Shown: in pieces, positions 26,174 through 35,317 of the stretch
Layout of the letters: every line of letters begins with the position of its first letter
Position numbering within the stretch: position 1 is the stretch's first letter
NCBI GenBank assembly: GCA_001898145.1
Contig: MKSR01000029.1
Coordinates: forward strand, 124,001 to 188,000
DNA: 64,000 nucleotides
Direction: 5' to 3'
From: Dyadobacter sp. 50-39
GTDB taxonomy: Bacteria > Bacteroidota > Bacteroidia > Cytophagales > Spirosomataceae
Translations under genes and position numbers: made by a program
Notes under the pieces: generated by a model
Databases searched by the model: none
What the model was told of the DNA's origin: nothing
What the model saw: the letters and a program-made list of their open reading frames with translations, nothing else

Positions 26174-27232
26174 CTAATGGATCGCCATTTTCACTAAAAA
26201 TGCCTTCAATATGGCTATATCCTCGTCGGTAATGGCCGGGAAGTTGGCAATGCGGAAACTGGTATCTTTCTCCTTGCCGTACCCGTTGCCGAGTGTGATC
26301 CCTTCTTGCTTTGCCGCATTTTTGAGGAATGTAATACGCTCTTTCTCCGCCCGCACCGCAATCACTGTGTCCGAACGGACTGCTATATTCTCCACTACCA
26401 GTTCATAGCCGTTTTCAAGCAGGAACGCGTACCAGTCGTGCGCGCGCCGGCGGGTTTGGGCATCCACCTCTTCGATCGGCTGAACCTGCTCCATCACCTT
26501 CCCAAGAAGGTAAATACCCAGGATATTGGGCGTAAAAGGCGTCTGAAATTTCAAAAAATTATCCCGGATGAACAGGAGGCTATTGTAATGCTTCCGCTCG
26601 CCGACCTGAATCGCACGCTCGATGGCTTTGGGTGAAACGATCATTACGGCCAGGCCCGCAGGCAAGCCGAAGCATTTCTGCACAGAAGCGTACCAGATAT
26701 CCGCATTCTCCCAGGGCATCACAACCCCTGCCATGGCGGAAGTGGCATCCACGGCAATGAGGTTATCCACTTTTTTACGAATATCGAGCAGAAAACCGTC
26801 CGGAATTTTGGTACCGTTCGAGGTCTCATTGTAAGTCACGCAAACGAGCTCGTTGCGCGAAAAAACCGCAGAACGGTCCATCAGCAACGTCTCGTTCAAC
26901 CCGAATGCCGCATCGGTGGCGCGGTGCGAAATGCGTTGGGTGTATTCCATCCATTTCTCACCAAATGCGCCATTGTAAATATGCAGGCTGGAATCAATCA
27001 CCAGCGACTGCGCAATGATTTCCCAGCATTCCGTCGCAGAGGACACAAAATACACTTCATACCCGGCCGGAACATCCAGCTTGGATTTCAGATCTGCAAT
27101 GGTCTTTTCCAAAAGCTGCATGAAGCCGGCACTACGGTGGTTGGAGCTGATCAGCCCGCTCGCGAAAGCTTCGGAGATATATTGTTCGACCTGAGGATAA
27201 ACCTTACTAGGCCCTGGGTAAAACGTGATCAT
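26174..27232 (-). CDS. Class V aminotransferase, SerC-like
   Basis: A 352-residue fold-type I PLP enzyme. The PLP lysine is K186 in YASVQKCFGLPAG, and D162 in VDATSAM binds the cofactor ring. The opening FYPGPSKVYP and HRSAGFMQ resemble phosphoserine aminotransferase, so it may serve serine synthesis, although alanine-glyoxylate-type activity cannot be excluded. It lies downstream of dapA but is separated from it by a terminator-like hairpin, so it probably has its own promoter. Confidence 0.82.
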   Translation of the reverse strand: MITFYPGPSKVYPQVEQYISEAFASGLISSNHRSAGFMQLLEKTIADLKSKLDVPAGYEVYFVSSATECWEIIAQSLVIDSSLHIYNGAFGEKWMEYTQRISHRATDAAFGLNETLLMDRSAVFSRNELVCVTYNETSNGTKIPDGFLLDIRKKVDNLIAVDATSAMAGVVMPWENADIWYASVQKCFGLPAGLAVMIVSPKAIERAIQVGERKHYNSLLFIRDNFLKFQTPFTPNILGIYLLGKVMEQVQPIEEVDAQTRRRAHDWYAFLLENGYELVVENIAVRSDTVIAVRAEKERITFLKNAAKQEGITLGNGYGKEKDTSFRIANFPAITDEDIAILKAFLVKMAIH

Positions 27233-27255
27233 AGCATTTCGTTTTTGATTTAAAC

Positions 27256-27297
27256 AAAAACATCACAGGCCGGAATTAAATCCCCAAACCTGTGATG
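27256..27297 (-). terminator. Terminator of dapA
   Basis: A 9-bp stem CATCACAGG/CCTGTGATG (27261-27269 with 27289-27297) is followed on the minus strand by a T-run. It lies about 105 bases after the dapA stop codon and 29 bases before the aminotransferase start. Confidence 0.6.
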
Positions 27298-27402
27298 CCT
27301 GAAATTATATTTAATGAGCCGGAACGTCAGTCACGAAACCCGCCAACACATCACCACACCGCAATGCCTGACTATCCTTGACTACACTCACCTCATTTAA
27401 AA

Positions 27403-28293
27403 TCACATAAAACCCTCTCGGATCATCGCTTTCTCCAACTTCTCGCCCAGCTCTTTCGAAGCTCTCAGCAATGGTAACCGTACGTCCGCACTGCAAATAC
27501 CTTTAATTTCGAGGCACTTCTTAATGCCTACCGGGTTCGACTCGATGTACAGCAACGTATCGAATTCCAGGAATGCGAGCTGCAACTTTGCCGCATCCTT
27601 GAAACGGCCTTCCAACGCTGCCCAGGTAAGATCATGAAATTCTTTCGGGAATGCATTGGCGATCACCGAGATGACCCCATGCCAGCCTACGCTTACCATG
27701 GTCGTGACCAGGTTATCATCGCCTGAAAGCAGCAAAAAATCCTCCGGCGCACGTGCCGCGAGTTCCATGCTTTGTTCCAGACTGCCGCCAGCGTCCTTGA
27801 TACCGATGATATTCGGATGCTCCGCAAGCTTGATAATGGTGTCCGCTTTCATGTTAATCACGGTACGTCCCGGAACATTATACAGCAGCACCGGCACCGG
27901 CGAAGCGTCGGCGATAGCGGTAAAATGCGCGATAATGCCCTCCTGGGTGGGTTTGTTATAGTAAGGGCAAACCGACAGGATCGCATCTACGCCTGTAAAG
28001 TCAGTTTCCTGGATCGTATTCAGTACCGACTGGGTATTGTTGCTTCCGATACCATAAACGATCGGCAGCTTTTTATAGTTGTTCTTTATTGTAAATGCCA
28101 GGATATCACGCTTTTCCTTGGAAGTAACTGTCGGCGACTCGCCAGTTGTTCCTTGTACTACGAGGTAGTCGGTACCACCTTCCGTCACCAGGTCGATCAG
28201 TCTTTTCAGACCCGGATAATCAATCTCATTCTGTTCATCAAAAGGTGTGATCAGCGCGGCCCCTACCCCTTTGAAACGTTGGTCCAATGGCAT
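27403..28293 (-). CDS. dapA: 4-hydroxy-tetrahydrodipicolinate synthase
   Basis: A 296-residue class I aldolase that condenses pyruvate with aspartate semialdehyde, the first committed step of lysine and diaminopimelate synthesis. The Schiff-base lysine is K166 in IIGIKDAGG. The catalytic tyrosine Y138 (LLYNVPGRT) and threonine in QGTTGESPT are present. dapF, from the same pathway, is at 55416. A TAACTTTG box lies 33 bases upstream of the start. Confidence 0.96.
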   Translation of the reverse strand: MPLDQRFKGVGAALITPFDEQNEIDYPGLKRLIDLVTEGGTDYLVVQGTTGESPTVTSKEKRDILAFTIKNNYKKLPIVYGIGSNNTQSVLNTIQETDFTGVDAILSVCPYYNKPTQEGIIAHFTAIADASPVPVLLYNVPGRTVINMKADTIIKLAEHPNIIGIKDAGGSLEQSMELAARAPEDFLLLSGDDNLVTTMVSVGWHGVISVIANAFPKEFHDLTWAALEGRFKDAAKLQLAFLEFDTLLYIESNPVGIKKCLEIKGICSADVRLPLLRASKELGEKLEKAMIREGFM

Positions 28294-28326
28294 TATTTAC
28301 TTATATAATTGTTAGATTTTAAAACA

Positions 28327-28334
28327 CAAAGTTA
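28327..28334 (-). promoter_or_regulatory. Candidate -7 box (TAACTTTG) for dapA
   Basis: Exact TAnnTTTG on the minus strand, 33 bases before the dapA start codon. No clear -33 element. Confidence 0.45.
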
Positions 28335-28358
28335 GCCTTCCGGGGCTATTTTCTTTAC

Positions 28359-30446
28359 TTAATTTCCAATCATTGCTAAAAATTCTTCCTCGGAGATGAT
28401 CGTAACGCCCAGTTTACGTGCCTTTTCAAGCTTGGAGGGCCCCATATTCGCGCCGGCGAGCAGGTAATTCAGCTTACCCGACACCCCGCTGAGCACCTTC
28501 CCGCCATTCGCTTCGATCTTCTCTTTCAGCTCGTCCCGCTCGAAATTTTCGAAAACGCCGGATATCACAAATGTCTTACCTTCCAGCAGATCACTTTCGA
28601 TTTCAACCGGTTTTTCATCGCTTTCCATCTGCAAACCGGCCCGCTCCAGGCGCTCCACCAGCAACTGGTTTTCCGGCACGCTGAAAAACGATTCAATGCT
28701 CAATGCAATGCGCCCGCCGATTTCGGGAACTGCCGTCAGCTGCTCGTAGGTGGCAGCGCGGAGCGCCCGCATGGACTTGAAGTAGGCCGCCAGTTTTTCG
28801 GCCACAGTCTGTCCAACAAAGCGGATACCCAATGCAAAAAGCACATTCTTGAAAGGCACGGTCCTTGACAGATCAATGCCTTTCAGGATATTATCAACAG
28901 TCTTTTCACGGAAGCTGATCTTTTTAACCTTCCCGGTTTCCTCGTTGAGCAGGTTTTTTTCGAGGCCCAGCAATTTGTCGTAATTCAGATCGTACAGGTC
29001 TGCCGGCGTAAGTACCAGACCGAGGTCGAACAGCAGTTCAATTTTTCCTTCTCCCAGGCTTTCGATATTCATCGCCTTGCGGTGAATGAAATGCTCGATA
29101 CGTCCTTTGAGCTGCGGCGGGCAATGGCTGTCATTCGGGCAGAAGAATGCCACTTCGCCTTCATTGCGTTGCAGCTCATGGCCGCATTCAGGGCAATGCG
29201 TTGGGAAAACGATCGGCTCGGTTTCGTACTTTTCACGCTGGGAAACATCTACCCCGGTAATTTTCGGGATTATTTCGCCGCTTTTCTCCACAAACACCGT
29301 GTCGTGCAGGCGAATGCCCAGTCTTTCCAGCTCATTGGCGTTGTGGAGCGTCGCACGCTTGACGCGGGTACCCGACAAATGCACGCCTTTCACCTGATTG
29401 TAGGGTAAAGTGCGTTCCGAAAGATCGCAAAGGTTGGCCACCGGCGTCACGGCACCTGTCCGGCCCACCTGGTACGTCACCATCCGCAGCACTGCCGGTT
29501 TATTTTCGGCTTTGTATTTATAAGAAATTGCCCAACGCGGACTTTTGGCCGTAAATCCGAGCTCTCTCTGCTGTTCAAAAGAATTGATTTTGATAACAAT
29601 GCCATCGGTAGCCAGCGGCAAATGCGCCCGCTTTTCTTCCCATTCATGAATGTATTCGATTACCTCATCGATGTTGGATACCTTTTTCCATCCCGGCGAC
29701 ACATTGAAGCCCCAGGATTTCAAGGCCAGCAGACTTTCCTCATGGCTTTTGAAAAATTCATTATCCGAGAGAAAGGAATAAATGTAGCTATCGAGCCCCC
29801 GGCGTGCCGCCTCGCCGGAATCCTGCAATTTGAACGACCCGGAAGCCGCATTACGGGGATTCGCATATTGGTTTTCGCCCAGCGTTTCCATTTCCTCATT
29901 CAGTTTCTGAAAGGAAGAAATAGGCATAAACCCCTCGCCGCGAATTTCAAAAACCGGCGGTATCCCTTCGGCCTTCACACGCAGCGGCAGTGAGCGGATG
30001 GTTTTGACATTGTTCGTGATCTCATCCCCGCGCGTACCATCGCCACGCGTTACGCCGCGTGCGAGGACGCCATTTTCGTAGGTAAAGCTGAGGGAAATCC
30101 CGTCAAATTTCAGCTCGCAGATATATTCATAAGCTTCTCCATCGAGCCCGCGACGAACGCGGTCGTCGAAAGCCCGAAGCTCGTCCTCATTATAAGTGTT
30201 ATCCAGTGACAGCATCGGATATCGGTGGTACACTGCATTGAAACTCTTGGTAACCGTTCCGCCGACCCGCTGCGTGGGTGAATCATCCTGCCGGAACTGC
30301 GGGTACTCATTTTCCAGGGCCTGTAATTCTTTGAGCAGCTGGTCAAATTCGAAATCGGATATTTCCGACACGCTGTCCTGATAATAGCGGTCATTGTAAT
30401 AATGTAGCTTTTCGGAAAGCTCCTGAATGCGTTGTTCGGGATTCAT
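28359..30446 (-). CDS. ligA: NAD-dependent DNA ligase
   Basis: A 695-residue replicative ligase with all expected parts: Ia domain; adenylation domain with the AMP lysine K113 in CELKFDGISLS; OB fold; four-cysteine zinc finger (CPECGHEL with CPNDSHCP); helix-hairpin-helix region; and C-terminal BRCT domain (LLEGKTFVISGVFENFERDE onward). It seals nicks using NAD. The start at 30446 (MNPEQRIQELSEKL) fits the family; the upstream ATG at 30533 would precede the promoter box. Confidence 0.97.
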   Translation of the reverse strand: MNPEQRIQELSEKLHYYNDRYYQDSVSEISDFEFDQLLKELQALENEYPQFRQDDSPTQRVGGTVTKSFNAVYHRYPMLSLDNTYNEDELRAFDDRVRRGLDGEAYEYICELKFDGISLSFTYENGVLARGVTRGDGTRGDEITNNVKTIRSLPLRVKAEGIPPVFEIRGEGFMPISSFQKLNEEMETLGENQYANPRNAASGSFKLQDSGEAARRGLDSYIYSFLSDNEFFKSHEESLLALKSWGFNVSPGWKKVSNIDEVIEYIHEWEEKRAHLPLATDGIVIKINSFEQQRELGFTAKSPRWAISYKYKAENKPAVLRMVTYQVGRTGAVTPVANLCDLSERTLPYNQVKGVHLSGTRVKRATLHNANELERLGIRLHDTVFVEKSGEIIPKITGVDVSQREKYETEPIVFPTHCPECGHELQRNEGEVAFFCPNDSHCPPQLKGRIEHFIHRKAMNIESLGEGKIELLFDLGLVLTPADLYDLNYDKLLGLEKNLLNEETGKVKKISFREKTVDNILKGIDLSRTVPFKNVLFALGIRFVGQTVAEKLAAYFKSMRALRAATYEQLTAVPEIGGRIALSIESFFSVPENQLLVERLERAGLQMESDEKPVEIESDLLEGKTFVISGVFENFERDELKEKIEANGGKVLSGVSGKLNYLLAGANMGPSKLEKARKLGVTIISEEEFLAMIGN

Positions 30447-30475
30447 AGTAGTCACGGCGGCTTGATGATTCGGCC

Positions 30476-30483
30476 CAAATTTA
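30476..30483 (-). promoter_or_regulatory. Candidate -7 box (TAAATTTG) for ligA
   Basis: Exact TAnnTTTG on the minus strand, 30 bases before the ligA start codon. This supports the start at 30446 rather than 30533. Confidence 0.45.
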
Positions 30484-30599
30484 AGATTTAATTCAATTTT
30501 TGGGCATTGGATAACTGATCTGTTACCAATCATGGATCGGCTCGTATCAATAGGACATTCACCTATCCGTCACACAATCAGTATATCGCACATTTTTTG

Positions 30600-30607
30600 T
30601 ATTTTCG
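30600..30607 (+). promoter_or_regulatory. Candidate -7 box (TATTTTCG) for the Uma2 gene
   Basis: One mismatch to TAnnTTTG, 19 bases before the start codon. The same TTCG ending recurs before rpe, the GT39 gene and the GT2 gene at 44009. Confidence 0.3.
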
Positions 30608-30625
30608 TTCAAAACGGCCGAGCTT

Positions 30626-31150
30626 ATGAAAACCCTGGAAACGCCCATTTACTACAATCCGGACCTGACGCAGATCATCAACGGGGAGGAAGTCATGTCG
30701 CCTAGCCCGAAAATGCCGCACCAGAGAGCGTCGTCCCGGTTATTGCGAACGCTTATGAATTTCGTAGGCGACAATCAGCTCGGCGAAATTTATCACGCAC
30801 CATTCGACGTGATCTTTGAAGAAGATTTCAATCATCTTCAACCGGACATCTTCTTTGTATCCGTTCAAAACCAGAATATCGTAGTGGATTGGGTGCGCGG
30901 CGTGCCCGATCTGGTGATCGAAATCGTATCGCCTGGCTCAAAGAAGGTGGATACATTAATTAAAAAGCAGATTTACGAACGCTATGGCGTGAATGAATGC
31001 TGGATAGTATTTCCTGAGAATCTTCGGATTGAAGTGTATACGCTGGCCGACAACCATTACGTCTTGTATGGATCGTTTTCAGACCATGAGCTAGTCAGAT
31101 CACGCGTGTTCGAAAGGCTGTCATTTCCAGCGAATGTGATTGCTCCATAA
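30626..31150 (+). CDS. Uma2-family (DUF820) PD-(D/E)xK nuclease-like protein
   Basis: A 174-residue protein with the restriction-endonuclease-like core of Uma2. D74 is in HLQPDIFFVS, then D95 and E99 in GVPDLVIEIVSPGS, with nearby lysines K113/K114. Uma2 proteins are abundant in some genomes, often solitary, and their target is not established. Stand-alone gene divergent from ligA; the preserved acidic residues suggest a live metal site. Confidence 0.85.
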   Translation: MKTLETPIYYNPDLTQIINGEEVMSPSPKMPHQRASSRLLRTLMNFVGDNQLGEIYHAPFDVIFEEDFNHLQPDIFFVSVQNQNIVVDWVRGVPDLVIEIVSPGSKKVDTLIKKQIYERYGVNECWIVFPENLRIEVYTLADNHYVLYGSFSDHELVRSRVFERLSFPANVIAP

Positions 31151-31172
31151 CCCGCATTGCCCATAAATTCAC

Positions 31173-31180
31173 TAATTTCG
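31173..31180 (+). promoter_or_regulatory. Candidate -7 box (TAATTTCG) for rpe
   Basis: One mismatch to TAnnTTTG, 32 bases before the rpe start codon. Confidence 0.3.
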
Positions 31181-31211
31181 GCCCCATTAATCATTACTAG
31201 CTTCCGATTTC

Positions 31212-31859
31212 ATGGCTGAAATTGCCCCTTCCATACTGGCTGCGGATTTTGCGAACCTGCAACGCGACGTCGAAATGATCAACAGTAGTTCCGCAGGATA
31301 CATTCATGTCGACATTATGGACGGCATGTTCGTCCCCAATATCTCGTTCGGGCTTCCCGTCTGCGAAGCAGTTCACCGGCACGCCAAAAAGCCCCTGGAC
31401 GTCCATTTGATGATCGAGCAACCCGACCGCTACCTGGAAGCGTTCCGTAATGCGGGCGCGGCTGGTATCACGGTGCATTACGAGGCTTGCCCCCATTTAC
31501 ACCGCACAATCCAGCACATTAAAGAGCTCGGCGCAGAACCTGGCGTGGCGCTGAATCCGCACACACCCGTGGATGTTTTGAGTGAAATAATGGGTGATGT
31601 TTCACTGATCCTTATCATGTCGGTCAACCCAGGTTTTGGTGGCCAGAAATTCATCGAAAACACCTACCGGAAAATTGCAGCACTCGATAGCTACCGGAAA
31701 AAATTCGGATACAACTTCAAGATAGAAGTCGACGGCGGCGTTAATCTCAGCAATGCACCCCGGCTTGTGCGCGAAGGCGTGGACATACTCGTGGCGGGAA
31801 GCTTCGTTTTCACCTCGCCCGACCCGGCGCAGACGATCGCCGAGCTGGGAAATAGCTAG
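31212..31859 (+). CDS. rpe: Ribulose-phosphate 3-epimerase
   Basis: A 215-residue TIM barrel that interconverts ribulose-5-phosphate and xylulose-5-phosphate in the pentose phosphate pathway. Motifs HVDIMDGMFVPN, LDVHLMIEQP, MSVNPGFGGQKF and IEVDGGVN carry the metal-binding His and Asp residues. A DUF4038 glycosidase gene follows 20 bases later and may be co-transcribed. Xylulose-5-phosphate is a transketolase donor, which is of interest given the split transketolase genes at 37292 and 40185. Confidence 0.96.
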   Translation: MAEIAPSILAADFANLQRDVEMINSSSAGYIHVDIMDGMFVPNISFGLPVCEAVHRHAKKPLDVHLMIEQPDRYLEAFRNAGAAGITVHYEACPHLHRTIQHIKELGAEPGVALNPHTPVDVLSEIMGDVSLILIMSVNPGFGGQKFIENTYRKIAALDSYRKKFGYNFKIEVDGGVNLSNAPRLVREGVDILVAGSFVFTSPDPAQTIAELGNS

Positions 31860-31879
31860 CATTCATTGAGCTGACACCC

Positions 31880-33166
31880 ATGAATATCTTTAAATCATTC
31901 GCCGGCATCGTCATGCTGCTGGCCTGCCTGCTCTCGCTGGGGTTTGTATTTCAAAAGGAAGATCAGGCGCCGCCGAGGTTCCCGCTGAAAATCAGTCCGA
32001 ACGGGAGGCACCTTATGGATAACCACGGTACGCCGTTCCTGATGGTGGCCGATGTAGCCTGGCAGATGTTACGCAGACTGAGCTATGCCGAGGCCGTTCA
32101 CTACATGGACATTCGCAAGTCGCAGTCATTTAATACATTCCTGGTGCATTTACTTCCTGCTCAGCCGAATCAGCGTAACTTCAATAAGGTAGCGCCGTTT
32201 CTGGATAACAATGACCTGACCAGGCCGAACAAAGCCTATTTTGACTATCTTGAAAAGATCGTGATTGCGGCGCGGGAGCGGAATCTGGTAGTAGGTATTG
32301 TGGTGTCAAGACAGAGCTGGAACACCGTTTTTGACACACAAAAAGAGGAAGCCTGGAAAAAGTATGGAACCTATGTAGGGAGGCATTTTGCGAAGTACCC
32401 GAACATTATCTGGATCATCAGCGAGGAAGAATACCAGAGCGCCTCGCAGTTTAAGGCCATTTCGGAAGGTATCCGGTCGGAATCCGACGGGCAGATCGTG
32501 GCCTCGCTCAATACCTGCTCGCCGACAAGCGTAAATGATAATTCCCCAAACCATTCGCAGCTCAAATTCATTATCCCCGACTCCACAGTCACCCCTGCCG
32601 AATATGCCGCATTGGCCAACTGGCAAAAAAACTCGGCTGAGGCTGCATTGCGGCCTTTCCTGATCGCCAATTCTGAATTTCCCAAGGAAATTACCGACCA
32701 ATCGACGCTTATCCGCAATCAGGCATACCAGTCCATTCTGAGCTCGGCGGCAGGCTTCTGCCATATGAGCACGATTAAGAATTTCAATCCCACCTGGAAA
32801 GTCAACATCACCAAAGACGGCGCGGAGTACATTCACCAGCTGGTGAAAATCCTGAAAGGCATTCCCTGGGAATACATGCAGCCCGACACGCCGGATTTGC
32901 TCGTAGATTCCATCGACAAGGCTGATATTGGCATTGTTTCGCTCTCGAACAAAAAGATGGCCATGCTTTACCTTCCTACCTCACGGGCCGTGCGCCTGAA
33001 CCTTAAACATCTGGAAGGGAATGTCTTCGGGGCGGTATGGTACAGCCCGCGGACCGGCAAGCGATGGAACGGCAAAGACCTCAAACTGGACGAAGAAGCC
33101 ATTGTGCAGCCGCCCGAATTGCAACCGGAATGGGACTGGATACTCCTCATCGGCTCCAAGCAGTAG
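31880..33166 (+). CDS. DUF4038 (apiosidase-like) glycoside hydrolase
   Basis: A 428-residue protein with an N-terminal hydrophobic export or anchor segment (about residues 5-25). A DUF4038 TIM-barrel catalytic domain (LMDNHGTPFLMVADVAWQML near its start, acidic cluster IISEEEYQS around residue 178) is followed by a C-terminal beta domain of the collagen-binding-like type often attached to it (WYSPRTGKRW, WDWILLIGS). Members include GH140 apiosidases acting on rhamnogalacturonan II. Substrate here is unproven; the coupling to rpe hints at a pentose. Confidence 0.85.
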   Translation: MNIFKSFAGIVMLLACLLSLGFVFQKEDQAPPRFPLKISPNGRHLMDNHGTPFLMVADVAWQMLRRLSYAEAVHYMDIRKSQSFNTFLVHLLPAQPNQRNFNKVAPFLDNNDLTRPNKAYFDYLEKIVIAARERNLVVGIVVSRQSWNTVFDTQKEEAWKKYGTYVGRHFAKYPNIIWIISEEEYQSASQFKAISEGIRSESDGQIVASLNTCSPTSVNDNSPNHSQLKFIIPDSTVTPAEYAALANWQKNSAEAALRPFLIANSEFPKEITDQSTLIRNQAYQSILSSAAGFCHMSTIKNFNPTWKVNITKDGAEYIHQLVKILKGIPWEYMQPDTPDLLVDSIDKADIGIVSLSNKKMAMLYLPTSRAVRLNLKHLEGNVFGAVWYSPRTGKRWNGKDLKLDEEAIVQPPELQPEWDWILLIGSKQ

Positions 33167-33236
33167 GATTGACATTTTTTTGCATTTTGACTATATTACC
33201 AGATATTGAATAGCCCGGCCGGTATCTGATCACCCC

Positions 33237-35258
33237 ATGCGTTTGAGATTAAAAAACACCCTTCTTGGTATTCTAACAGCGATTCTTCCGCTTTCGGCGC
33301 ACTGCCAGCAGGTGTTTTGGGCCAATAAGGTTTTAGGCTATTCTTCGGAGTACCGCCCGTCGCAGATCGGCCACGGATACCGCTCCAAACAGATCCTGGG
33401 CATTCCTAACAAGCTTCCCGATTTTGGGGACAGTCCCTGCGCCTGGTCACCGGCGGACGCCGACGGGCGCAATGAAGAGTGGATCAAAGTGGGCTTTGAA
33501 AAGCCAATTCCGTTGAAGCAGGTCGCCATTGCCGAGAATTTCAACCCCGGCGCAGTGGTGCGGGTGTATGCCTACGACGAAGCGGGCCGTGAATTCCTCG
33601 TTTCGGAAACGCCGGCTGCCCAGCAACCCGTGAAAGGCCGGATGCTCCGCATTTTTCCGAAACAGAATATCCAAGCCAACGCCGTGAAAGTGGTAATGCA
33701 GCCGGGAAAGGTTTCGGGCTTTAACCAGATCGACGCGATCGGCATTTCTCCGGAGACCGTGCCTGTGGAAGCCAAAATCAATTTTGCAGCCTCGCCGCTG
33801 AAAGCGCAAAAGGAGAATATGGGCAAGGCCATCAATTCGAAAGGTCAGGAAATAGCGCCCATCATTTCCCCGGATGGCAAGACGCTATATTTTACCCGGA
33901 ATAATTTTGAAGGGAATATGGGCTCCGCCAGCCGGCAGGACGTTTGGTACTCCACACTCAACGAGCAGGGACAATGGACGGATGCGGCCAATATCGGCCC
34001 GCCGATCAATAACACGGGTGAGAATGCGGCTACCAGCATCTCGGCCGATGGCAAAACGCTTTACCTGATCAACGAGTACCGGCCCGACGGCAGCATGTAT
34101 TTCGGATTCTCCAATTCATTTAAAACAAAATCGGGCTGGGGGTTTCCCCGTACACTGCGGATCAACAACCTGATCAAAACGGCCAAGACCCTGGAAGTTA
34201 CGGTGTCGCCGTTTGAGAATGTACTTATTATGTCGGTTGAAGGGTTAGATTCGGAGGGGAACAAAGACCTTTACATTTCTTTTTTGCAAAAAGACAAAAG
34301 CTGGTCGGAGCCGCGGAACCTCGGAAACGTGATCAATACTGCCGATACCGAGGCTACTCCCTTCCTGGCGTTGGACAATAAAACGCTATATTTCTCTTCA
34401 CAGGGACATGCCGGCTACGGCGAGGGCGACCTGTTTCTCACCCGCCGCCTCGACGATACGTGGCTTAACTGGTCGACACCCGAAAACCTGGGACCGGCGG
34501 TGAACTCGCCGCTGTGGGATGCATTCATCAATATCCCCGCAACCGGCGACTACGCCTATTTCAGTGCCAGCGACAAAGTCTTGGGGCAGGAGGACATATT
34601 CCGGATCCGCATGACGCCGGAAATCAAGCCCGATCCGGTGGCGGTGGTCAGCGGGAGCGTTTTGGAGGCGGAGACCAACAAACCGGTTAAATCCGACATT
34701 GCCGCCGACATTAAAAATACCAACGCCTCTTTTGCTACGGCAAGTTTCGACCCGGAAACCGGCGATTACCGGCTCATACTTCCATTGAAGGAAATATACC
34801 GCATTACCGCGTCGGGTGAGGGCTTTTTCCCTGCTTCGGAAGACATGGACCTGAGCGCGGAAACCGGCTTCCGTACCATCCGGAAAAACATTTACCTGCA
34901 ACCCATCAAAGCCGGCCAGCAGATCAGGCTGAGTAACACGATGTTTTCCCAAAGCAGCGCGGAAGTGATCCCTTCTTCATTTGCCGAACTCGACAAAGTG
35001 GCGGAAACCATGAAGAGCTACCCCACCATGGAAATATTGCTGGAAGGCCATACCGACAACCAGGGCGAAGTGCAAAAGAATGTCAAGCTTTCCGCCGACC
35101 GGGTGGAGCAGGTCAAAAAGTACCTTTTATCCAAAGGTATCGACGCCAAACGCATTCAAACCAAGGCCTGGGGACCGGCACGCCCTATTGCCAGCAACCT
35201 CACCGAACAGACGCGGCAGAAAAACCGACGGGTAGAGTTTACGATTCTTAAAATCTAA
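33237..35258 (+). CDS. OmpA-family protein with discoidin-like and PD40 propeller domains
   Basis: A 673-residue envelope protein. The signal peptide ends near LSAHC. Residues ~30-165 resemble an F5/8 (discoidin)-type sandwich (WIKVGFEKPIPLKQVAIAEN). PD40/WD40-like blades follow (PIISPDGKTLYF, TSISADGKTLYL, LALDNKTLYFSS). A carboxypeptidase-regulatory-like domain (~470-560) precedes the OmpA peptidoglycan-binding domain (EGHTDNQGEVQKNVKLSADR). It probably sits in the outer membrane or periplasm, bound to peptidoglycan. The ligand is unknown. Confidence 0.88.
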   Translation: MRLRLKNTLLGILTAILPLSAHCQQVFWANKVLGYSSEYRPSQIGHGYRSKQILGIPNKLPDFGDSPCAWSPADADGRNEEWIKVGFEKPIPLKQVAIAENFNPGAVVRVYAYDEAGREFLVSETPAAQQPVKGRMLRIFPKQNIQANAVKVVMQPGKVSGFNQIDAIGISPETVPVEAKINFAASPLKAQKENMGKAINSKGQEIAPIISPDGKTLYFTRNNFEGNMGSASRQDVWYSTLNEQGQWTDAANIGPPINNTGENAATSISADGKTLYLINEYRPDGSMYFGFSNSFKTKSGWGFPRTLRINNLIKTAKTLEVTVSPFENVLIMSVEGLDSEGNKDLYISFLQKDKSWSEPRNLGNVINTADTEATPFLALDNKTLYFSSQGHAGYGEGDLFLTRRLDDTWLNWSTPENLGPAVNSPLWDAFINIPATGDYAYFSASDKVLGQEDIFRIRMTPEIKPDPVAVVSGSVLEAETNKPVKSDIAADIKNTNASFATASFDPETGDYRLILPLKEIYRITASGEGFFPASEDMDLSAETGFRTIRKNIYLQPIKAGQQIRLSNTMFSQSSAEVIPSSFAELDKVAETMKSYPTMEILLEGHTDNQGEVQKNVKLSADRVEQVKKYLLSKGIDAKRIQTKAWGPARPIASNLTEQTRQKNRRVEFTILKI

Positions 35259-35285
35259 AAAATATCCTATAACGGGAAATTTCCT

Positions 35286-35293
35286 TATTTTCG
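35286..35293 (+). promoter_or_regulatory. Candidate -7 box (TATTTTCG) at the head of the glycan locus
   Basis: One mismatch to TAnnTTTG, 25 bases before the GT39 start codon. Confidence 0.3.
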
Positions 35294-35317
35294 CGGCGTC
35301 CATCAGCGAACGCACTA

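Noticed and set aside
27311-27496. A 61-codon minus-strand frame running from inside dapA past its stop codon
   Set aside because: Half of it is an alternative frame of dapA and the rest has no recognisable motif. A dapA frameshift was considered, but the DapA C terminus is already complete.
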